Below, in pieces: positions 40,019-44,722 of a stretch of DNA of 44,722 nucleotides. The notes under the pieces were generated by a model. The model was not told where the DNA came from. It saw only the letters and a program-made list of their open reading frames with translations, and did no database searches. Each line of letters opens with the position of its first letter. The stretch's first letter is position 1. The DNA is taken from assembly GCA_029004715.1 (NCBI GenBank), contig JAQVYX010000005.1, forward strand, positions 1-44,722, written 5' to 3'. The position numbers were made by a program, and so were the translations under genes. This stretch comes from Acidaminococcaceae bacterium. GTDB taxonomy: Bacteria > Bacillota > Negativicutes > Acidaminococcales > Acidaminococcaceae.

Positions 40019-41080
40019 ATGAATTCATCCATGTTTATATACCACCTATTCGATGTCGCCGATGAAATTAACCTAGATTTAGTTGAAGCTCTTTGGGCCA
40101 GCCGCAATAAAATTGCCTCGCGTCTGCGCCTAGAAAAAGTATCTACTGATTCTATTACTTTCAAAGATCCACCGGTTCTTGTAGAACTTGGCTCTCATGA
40201 AATTACTTTCGCCAGTGCCACTTATCTGGCAGAGGTTAAAGCCAGGATTTTCGATTTGGGTGTTATTAGTTTAATTATCAACATCGACATACCAGATGAC
40301 ATTACCTATAACGAATATCTGGACCTTACTATAGCCGTAGATACAATGCCTGATGATGACCTTAGAGAGTATGTAGACGCTGTTTTAGAAACCCTTGAAC
40401 CTGCCTGTTCCAAAATGCGGCAATCAGACTTTGGTGAAGATTTTGTGGTCTACTATTTTCGAGATAAACTACCCGATTGGGACTTTGCCCCTATCTTAAT
40501 GAAGGATAGGACCAAACTAAGTCCTGAAACTCGTCAAGATACTCTAGCCAACAGGTTTTCTTATGGCAGCGATATCGCCTACCTTACTTGGGATTCTACA
40601 CTTATTTACGACAAAACTAACAGTATGGATTTACCGGATTTGCTGGAATTCGCTAATGCGCAATTTCTCGAGCTTCGCTATTATGACGATGCTCTTAATA
40701 AAGCTATTGATCAAACCTATGATGAAATTGACGCCGCAAATAAAGCTAGTCGCAGCGACCGTTTGACCACCTATCGTCAAATTCGCAATAACCTGATGGA
40801 GCTTATGGCTGATATGAGCAGTTTAACAAGTAATATTGACAACGCGCTTCAGGTTACCGAGGATATCTTTAATGCCCGTGTATACTCTAGATATATGCAC
40901 TTGCTGCGCACCTCTGTTTGGCGGGAAAACATCAACAATAAAATCAATGTTATCCAACGTAGCTATAACCTTCTAAATGAAGAAGTCCTTATGCATCGCT
41001 TTGTAACTATTGGTTACTTATGTGCCGGACTTTTAGGTCTCATAGCCTTGCTTTGTCTTTACATTGCGGTTGCTCTCTAA
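40019..41080 (+). CDS. Tail-anchored protein resembling the RMD1/DUF155 family
   Basis: 353 residues, rich in acidic residues. The central part contains YLTWDSTLIYD (188-198) and LLEFANAQFLELRYYDDALN (208-227), which look like the core of RMD1/DUF155 proteins (yeast Rmd1 and mitochondrial RMND1 relatives). A helical, probably coiled-coil region follows (about 228-325, RQIRNNLMELMADMSSL, VWRENINNKINVIQRSYNLL), and a single C-terminal transmembrane helix (about 329-352) ends at the last residue. It should therefore be tail-anchored with a cytosolic body. SD GAGGAGG before the ATG at 40019. Monocistronic, with its own terminator. Biochemical function unknown; the family match is from memory of motifs, not a search. 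Confidence 0.6.
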   Translation: MNSSMFIYHLFDVADEINLDLVEALWASRNKIASRLRLEKVSTDSITFKDPPVLVELGSHEITFASATYLAEVKARIFDLGVISLIINIDIPDDITYNEYLDLTIAVDTMPDDDLREYVDAVLETLEPACSKMRQSDFGEDFVVYYFRDKLPDWDFAPILMKDRTKLSPETRQDTLANRFSYGSDIAYLTWDSTLIYDKTNSMDLPDLLEFANAQFLELRYYDDALNKAIDQTYDEIDAANKASRSDRLTTYRQIRNNLMELMADMSSLTSNIDNALQVTEDIFNARVYSRYMHLLRTSVWRENINNKINVIQRSYNLLNEEVLMHRFVTIGYLCAGLLGLIALLCLYIAVAL

Positions 41081-41088
41081 CCCATTAT

Positions 41089-41122
41089 AACAGGAAGTTG
41101 TTCATAGCTTCCTGTTTTTTAT
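41089..41122 (+). terminator. Terminator of the DUF155-like gene
   Basis: Stem AACAGGAAG / CTTCCTGTT (41089-41097, 41108-41116) with a 10-nt loop and TTTTT tract, 8 nt past the stop codon. Confidence 0.88.
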
Positions 41123-41129
41123 TTTAGCC

Positions 41130-41178
41130 CTTAAAAGTCAAAAAGTCAAATGCTTATTTTGGTTTTTTGACCTTTAAG
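41130..41178. repeat. Imperfect inverted repeat in the DUF155-lrgA gap
   Basis: CTTAAAAGTCAAAAA (from 41130) and its near complement TTTTTTGACCTTTAAG (41163-41178) surround an 18-nt spacer that repeats the AGTCAAA motif. It follows directly on the previous terminator. No gene is associated; it could be a second terminator or the end of a decayed mobile element. Confidence 0.4.
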
Positions 41179-41215
41179 TATTAGTGCTGGTTTCAAGTTT
41201 TTTCTAAGCCATTTC

Positions 41216-41265
41216 CCTCATAAAAATACCGCATACTAATTAAAGTATGCGGTATTTTTATGAGG
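41216..41265. terminator. Perfect 22-bp-arm hairpin, probable terminator of a lost minus-strand gene
   Basis: Arms 41216-41237 and 41244-41265 are exact complements around AATTAA; the GC-rich heart is TACCGCATAC. On the minus strand it starts at the stop codon of a short open remnant (41258-41344). With AAAAA/TTTTT inside the stem it could terminate on either strand. Confidence 0.6.
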
Positions 41266-41344
41266 TTAGATTAAAACCCAGCTCTTTGAGCATTTTTTTA
41301 TCATCTTGAATGTTTGAACCTGAAGTTAACTGCTCTAATAATTG
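41258..41344 (-). pseudogene. Possible 3' remnant of a degraded gene
   Basis: A 28-codon open stretch ending in TAA reads QLLEQLTSGSNIQDDKK then MLKELGFNLTS, a composition like the end of a real protein, possibly a transposase tail. It is closed upstream by a TGA in the same frame, with further stops beyond, and has no SD or start. The stop falls inside the 22-bp hairpin, as expected when a gene's terminator outlives the gene. I do not recognise the family, so this is a weak call. Confidence 0.25.
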
Positions 41345-41373
41345 TCAGAAAGTTTGCAGTTTTATTTAAACCA

Positions 41374-41401
41374 TTGACTTTTTATTTCAAAAGTGTAAAA
41401 T
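41374..41401 (+). promoter_or_regulatory. Sigma-A promoter candidate of lrgAB
   Basis: TTGACT (41374-41379), 16-bp spacer, TAAAAT (41396-41401); leader about 80 nt to lrgA. The remaining sequence between the hairpin and this promoter holds only the coding remnant described separately. Confidence 0.65.
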
Positions 41402-41486
41402 AAGTATTCATCACACTTGTGTTCAATAATAACTCATCTATATTAACTAAAATAATATTAAGCTGATAATTTGATAGGAGGAAAAA

Positions 41487-41855
41487 ATGAATTCTCATAG
41501 TTTATTAACCGGTTTTGCGCTTTTACTTTTCATACAATTTATTGGTACCGGTATTATAGGTTTTTTTAATATACCACTTCCGCCTGCGCTTTTAGGTATG
41601 GTTTTACTCACTGTAGCCTTGCTTACTAATGTTATCAAAATAAACTGGGTGGAAGATACCTGTACCATCCTCATTGAAAAAATGGGCATGCTTTTTGTCC
41701 CTGCCGGTATAAGCATTCTTTTATATAAGGAAACTATTTTAAAAGAATGGTTTGCAATTTTTGCCACCATTTTTTTCAGTTCTGTCGTAGTCATTGTTGC
41801 TACCGGTTTATTCGTCGACATTTTACTACGCAGAGGAGGGGAAAAAAATGCCTGA
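41487..41855 (+). CDS. lrgA: LrgA/CidA family holin-like membrane protein
   Basis: 122 residues with four membrane helices (about 6-28, 31-48, 62-80, 86-110) and the family motif IPLPPALLGMVLL. Historically called antiholin-like; the Bacillus relative PftA works with PftB in pyruvate uptake, so transport is at least as likely as murein-hydrolase control. SD AGGAGG before the ATG. The 3' end overlaps lrgB by 8 nt, and the pair acts as one unit. No LytTR-type regulator gene is adjacent. Confidence 0.93.
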   Translation: MNSHSLLTGFALLLFIQFIGTGIIGFFNIPLPPALLGMVLLTVALLTNVIKINWVEDTCTILIEKMGMLFVPAGISILLYKETILKEWFAIFATIFFSSVVVIVATGLFVDILLRRGGEKNA

Positions 41856-42546
41856 TATCCTTCTGAACTCTCCACTATTAGGTTTAACCATAACCATTGT
41901 TGCCTACCGCATAGGCGAATATATTTCTGAGCGGTTCAACTTAACCTTATTACCCCCATTACTAACTAGTTGCATCCTTATTATCTTAACTCTTTCCTAT
42001 ACAGGTCTTTTTACTTATGAGCAATATCAAATCGGTGGAACTATTATTAATTTTCTATTGGGTCCTGCTACTGTTGCCTTAGCTCTACCATTAGTGCATA
42101 ACTGGTCCATTCTAAAAAAACACTACGCAATATTATTAGGTGGCGTATTTGTTGGCACCTGTAGCGGCATTATTTCTGTCATCCTTTTCGCCAAACTTTT
42201 TGGTGCCTCACACCAAATTGCCTTATCCTTAGTTCCCAAATCTGTAACAACAGCTATTGCCATGGGTATTTCAGCAAACATTGGTGGTATTCCTGCCTTA
42301 ACTGCAGCTTGCGTAATTTGCACGGGCATCTTCGGAGCTATGTTCGGTCACAAAATACTCGCCTTTATAGGTGTTAAAAATGATATTGCCATAGGCCTCG
42401 CTCTCGGCGCATCTAGCCATGGATTAGGAACGAGTAGCTGTATTCCCTATGGTACTTTGCAAGTGGCCATTGGCAGTTTAGCCATTGCACTTGTAGGTAT
42501 CGCAACCGCAATCATGGCTCCTCTCTTAATTACAATATTAAATTGA
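41848..42546 (+). CDS. lrgB: LrgB/CidB family membrane protein
   Basis: 232 residues, hydrophobic throughout, with LrgB signatures LLGPATVALALPLVHN, SVTTAIAMGISANIGG, ALTAACVICTGIFGA and GASSHGLGTS. Partner of LrgA. The start is the ATG at 41848 with GAGGAGGGG upstream; the open frame runs a further 18 codons upstream inside lrgA but lacks a better start. Function as for lrgA: holin-like or pyruvate/organic acid transport. Confidence 0.93.
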   Translation: MPDILLNSPLLGLTITIVAYRIGEYISERFNLTLLPPLLTSCILIILTLSYTGLFTYEQYQIGGTIINFLLGPATVALALPLVHNWSILKKHYAILLGGVFVGTCSGIISVILFAKLFGASHQIALSLVPKSVTTAIAMGISANIGGIPALTAACVICTGIFGAMFGHKILAFIGVKNDIAIGLALGASSHGLGTSSCIPYGTLQVAIGSLAIALVGIATAIMAPLLITILN

Positions 42547-42550
42547 ATCT

Positions 42551-42599
42551 ATAAAAAAACAAAGGTAAACATATTAAGTGTTTACCTTTGTTTTTTTAT
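42551..42599. terminator. Bidirectional terminator between lrgB and the DUF4429 gene
   Basis: Perfect 21-bp arms (42551-42571, 42579-42599; core CAAAGGTAAACA) with a 7-nt loop and A/T ends. The stop codon of the minus-strand DUF4429 gene (42596-42598) lies inside the outer stem. Confidence 0.92.
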
Positions 42600-42940
42600 T
42601 CAGTAGCTTTCCTATTATTTACAATTTTCTCAATAAAATCTCGGACTTTCACCGCCGCAGTATTATTAGCGCCATTAAAAACTAAGGTGTTTTCATCTTT
42701 CCTCGCTGCAATAATATCAGTAATCGTTTTTTCACTATCTTTACTTTGGAAGTGTAAAAATCCGTTACAAGACCAACCAGCTTCCTGAAAAATAACCCTT
42801 TTAACATGGTCTAATTCTATAATTCGTTCTTTACCTCTGCCAAAAATCAGTGTAGATAAAACGCCTTTTTTAGAGATAAGCACTCGCTCCCTATTAACCC
42901 ACATCTGACCATTAATACCCTTAATAAATAACTCTGCCAT
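42596..42940 (-). CDS. DUF4429 (PH-like) domain protein
   Basis: 114 residues, soluble. The start FIKGINGQMWVNRERVLISK and the later REAG-like segment VIFQEAGWSCNGFLHFQ, with KDENTLVFNGANNTAA near the end, match the single DUF4429 domain, a PH-like beta barrel found alone or with SHOCT helices in Firmicutes. Function unknown; such domains may bind lipid or protein partners. Start ATG with GGGAG 8 nt upstream. Monocistronic; I found only weak promoter candidates upstream. Confidence 0.75.
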   Translation of the reverse strand: MAELFIKGINGQMWVNRERVLISKKGVLSTLIFGRGKERIIELDHVKRVIFQEAGWSCNGFLHFQSKDSEKTITDIIAARKDENTLVFNGANNTAAVKVRDFIEKIVNNRKATE

Positions 42941-43307
42941 TATACCGACTCCCGTCGCCGCAATATATTAATCCCATATTAGTTTATCACAACGAAAGCA
43001 CTTTGGAAAATCAAAAAAACATTAAGTATCAGTCAAGAAAAAGTTTGCAAATCTTTCTTCGCAGGAAAAATCTTGCATTTTTAATTACTGGAAAGAACTT
43101 TTTGAAAAATTTTGGGTAAACTTATCCGGCTAAAATGTTACCCTGAAAAATCATATATATACTATCTCACTAAATTCTCTATATCCAAATGCTCTTAGCG
43201 TGAATTTTATATTCACTTCCTTATTTTATTCCTTTTGCCCACTAAAATTTTACTCTAACCAGCACAAGCACTCTTCCCGTGCTTGCGCTGGTTGATATAT
43301 AATATTT
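42941..43307. other. 367-bp intergenic region
   Basis: AT-rich, with no coding frame of note. It holds the 5' side of the DUF4429 gene (weak minus-strand promoter TTGTGA-N17-AATATA near 42978-43006), an AGGAAAA string near 43071 without a matching GAAT, and at its right end the hairpin following the AEC carrier gene. Confidence 0.6.
43257..43293 (-). terminator. Strong hairpin downstream of the AEC carrier gene
   Basis: 15-bp stem AACCAGCGCAAGCAC / GTGCTTGTGCTGGTT (one G-T pair) with a GGGAAGA loop, 15 nt past the stop. The minus-strand sequence after it (AGAGTAAAATTTTAG) lacks a proper U-tract, so it may stabilise mRNA rather than terminate efficiently. Confidence 0.6.
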
Positions 43308-44270
43308 TTAATGTAAAACGGTGGAAACCAAAAACATATAAGCCGGTATAACGACAATTCCCGCTAAAACTGTTACCAAGCTAAGCTTAGCAGCATACCC
43401 TGCGTCCGCGCCATAAGATTTGGCTACAATAGCCATTTGTGTCATAGCTGGCATTGCCGCTTGCATAGTAAAAACTTGTGCAGACAAAGGAGATATAGGA
43501 ATAAAAGGCACTAAGCACAATACACAAAATGGACAAACCAAAAAGCGCCCCAAAAGACTCCACATCATATCTCTATCAAATTGAATCGACGACAATGGTA
43601 TCCTGCTCATTTCTATGCCAATAAATATTAGTGATAGTGGTGTGGTTAAATTCCCTACATAACGAAATGTTGCGTGTAAAAAATTAGGAATAGAAACCTC
43701 ATATAAAACTGCCAAAACACCTATAATAAAACCTATAAGCGGCGGTGAGCATACTTTCTTAATAGCCGTCATAGTAAATATGCTACTATGTTTTTCTTGC
43801 CCTACCTCGCTGTCTTGCACGATATTATGAACACCCAATGTCCAAAACATTGTAGTATTAACCATATAATATAACATAACTGCTGGAATGCTTTTTTCGC
43901 CAAATAAGGCTAAATTAACTGGCAAGCCAATAAACATGGTATTAGCAATAAAAAAATTGGTACAGAAAACGCCTCTACGTCCCTCTTTAACTTTTATAAC
44001 TTTGGCCACAAGTTTTCCTATAATGTAAGCCAACAAAACAGATAAAATTGGCAACATAAGATCAGGAGCCATAGTCAAAAGTTTTTCACGGGTGAAATTT
44101 TTTGTAATGTTAGTAATCATATATAAAGGCAGTGCCACAGATGTTACCAAGCGGGCTAAAACCTTACTGCTGTTATCATCAAACCAACCTTTTTTAGCCA
44201 AAATATAGCCTATACCAATAATAAAAATCACACTAAATAATCCTGCCAGTGCATGCACGACAATCTCCAT
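43308..44270 (-). CDS. AEC-family (auxin efflux carrier type) organic acid transporter
   Basis: 320 residues with ten predicted membrane helices in two five-helix halves, a cytosolic loop near the middle (HNIVQDSEVGQEKHSS) and AEC features such as FFIANTMFIGLPVNLALFG and MPAMTQMAIVAKSYGAD near the end. Bacterial AEC members carry dicarboxylates such as malate or malonate (MdcF). The preceding gene on this strand, 185 nt away, is a CitG/MdcB type, so malonate or citrate/malate is the likely substrate (inference). Start ATG with GGGAG. Confidence 0.85.
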   Translation of the reverse strand: MEIVVHALAGLFSVIFIIGIGYILAKKGWFDDNSSKVLARLVTSVALPLYMITNITKNFTREKLLTMAPDLMLPILSVLLAYIIGKLVAKVIKVKEGRRGVFCTNFFIANTMFIGLPVNLALFGEKSIPAVMLYYMVNTTMFWTLGVHNIVQDSEVGQEKHSSIFTMTAIKKVCSPPLIGFIIGVLAVLYEVSIPNFLHATFRYVGNLTTPLSLIFIGIEMSRIPLSSIQFDRDMMWSLLGRFLVCPFCVLCLVPFIPISPLSAQVFTMQAAMPAMTQMAIVAKSYGADAGYAAKLSLVTVLAGIVVIPAYMFLVSTVLH

Positions 44271-44455
44271 TTTTATTCTCCCGTCTACAAATATCGCCTA
44301 AACGCCGCGCGTTTTACGTAATCTACTATATATAAAATTAATCATAACATAATATCCGCAGATTTATAATTAATTTATTATAGCTTTTCTGAGTACCCAC
44401 TATTTTTTATAAAATAGCACAAACAGCAAGATATAGGCTTATATGGCTAAGAGCC

Positions 44456-44722
44456 CTACATTATCAATGTAGGAAATTCTTCATTTTTCAAAAGAAATAA
44501 AGCTATAGTAATAGATAATAAATCAGCTGCTCCTCCAGGACTAATACGATGTTCAACGCAATCATGGTCGAATTTCTGAATTTCTTCTCTACCAACACTA
44601 GTAAAAATGCTGCCTTTCGATAAAATGTCTTGCGCTCGTAATTGCACCTTTTGTAGCGTTTCATAATCAGTACGCCAAATAACATTAGAATCTTCAACGC
44701 ATGTCATTAAGGAAATTAAACC
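44456..44722 (-). CDS. citG: Triphosphoribosyl-dephospho-CoA synthase, C-terminal part (CitG/MdcB family)
   Basis: The last 88 codons are present; the gene continues past the right edge, so the internal ATG at 44707 is not a start. The sequence GLISLMTCVEDSNVIWRTD followed by VQLRAQDIL and HRISPGGAADLLSITIAL matches the CitG C-terminus (E-D-x-N-V and the ISPGG-ADLL block). The enzyme makes the precursor of the prosthetic group of citrate lyase or malonate decarboxylase acyl carrier subunits. Which enzyme it serves cannot be decided from this fragment. Confidence 0.85.
   Translation of the reverse strand, partial: GLISLMTCVEDSNVIWRTDYETLQKVQLRAQDILSKGSIFTSVGREEIQKFDHDCVEHRISPGGAADLLSITIALFLLKNEEFPTLIM

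Noticed and set aside
42123-42329. Minus-strand frame inside lrgB
   Set aside because: Shadow of a strongly conserved membrane protein gene; no SD or promoter.
43069-43110. AGGAAAA string as a sigma-H promoter
   Set aside because: No GAAT at the right distance, and both neighbouring genes are on the other strand.
44456-44707. Complete 83-residue gene starting at the ATG at 44707
   Set aside because: The frame stays open to the window edge with family residues (GLISL) before the ATG, so it is the tail of a longer CitG-type gene.

Overview
The window looks like chromosomal DNA of an AT-rich, anaerobic-type Firmicute. Membership of the Negativicutes is my best inference, not proven: it rests on overall protein flavour, the greA/dusB-linked 'quinate 5-dehydrogenase'-type operon and the AEC carrier next to a CitG-type gene. 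Most genes lie on the minus strand. I see no rRNA, tRNA, CRISPR array, prophage or intact insertion sequence.

Region 1 (1-19.7 kb, all minus) is a housekeeping block. Read in the direction of transcription it runs mfd, SpoVB/MurJ-like flippase, yabN (mazG), hup, divIC-like, yabR (S1 domain), tilS, hpt, ftsH, birA-bioY, coaX, dusB, a three-gene unknown operon, greA, lysS. This is the Bacillus subtilis mfd-to-lysS order without the sporulation genes that sit there in spore formers (spoVT, yabP, yabQ, spoIIE). The three-gene operon at 2.15-4.68 kb is the most interesting part. It encodes an HTH regulator, a protein of the family usually labelled 'quinate 5-dehydrogenase', and a homologue of cyanobacterial long-chain acyl-ACP reductase that keeps the Rossmann motif and the catalytic cysteine. 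It sits behind a TTGAGA-N17-TAAAAT promoter whose -10 box lies in a 16-bp-arm palindrome, a likely repressor operator.

Region 2 (19.8-37.1 kb) holds glpX, a Yip1-type membrane protein with sppA, pyrG, a DUF1934 gene overlapping argS, the plus-strand proline symporter putP, a GerMN lipoprotein with an AMIN/amidase_3 cell-wall hydrolase, acpS with bifunctional nnrDE, a zinc-uptake operon (zur-znuA-znuC-znuB) with a Fur-family box at its promoter, and azlC-azlD followed by a MocR regulator behind a double palindromic operator.

Region 3 (37.3-44.7 kb) holds clpB, a tail-anchored RMD1/DUF155-like protein with a sigma-H-type promoter, the lrgAB membrane pair, a DUF4429 protein, an AEC carrier and the 3' end of a CitG/MdcB-type gene. 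The last two suggest that a citrate lyase or malonate decarboxylase locus continues beyond the right edge.

Regulation is unusually legible. Many transcription units show near-consensus sigma-A promoters. Two (hup and the DUF155-like gene) show AGGAAAA-N14-GAAT elements like sigma-H promoters. Intrinsic terminators are plentiful, and three of them sit directly in front of the ribosome binding site of the next co-directional gene (dusB, tilS, mfd). Many listed starts were moved from the longest open frame to an ATG/GTG with a good Shine-Dalgarno (SD); each case is stated.
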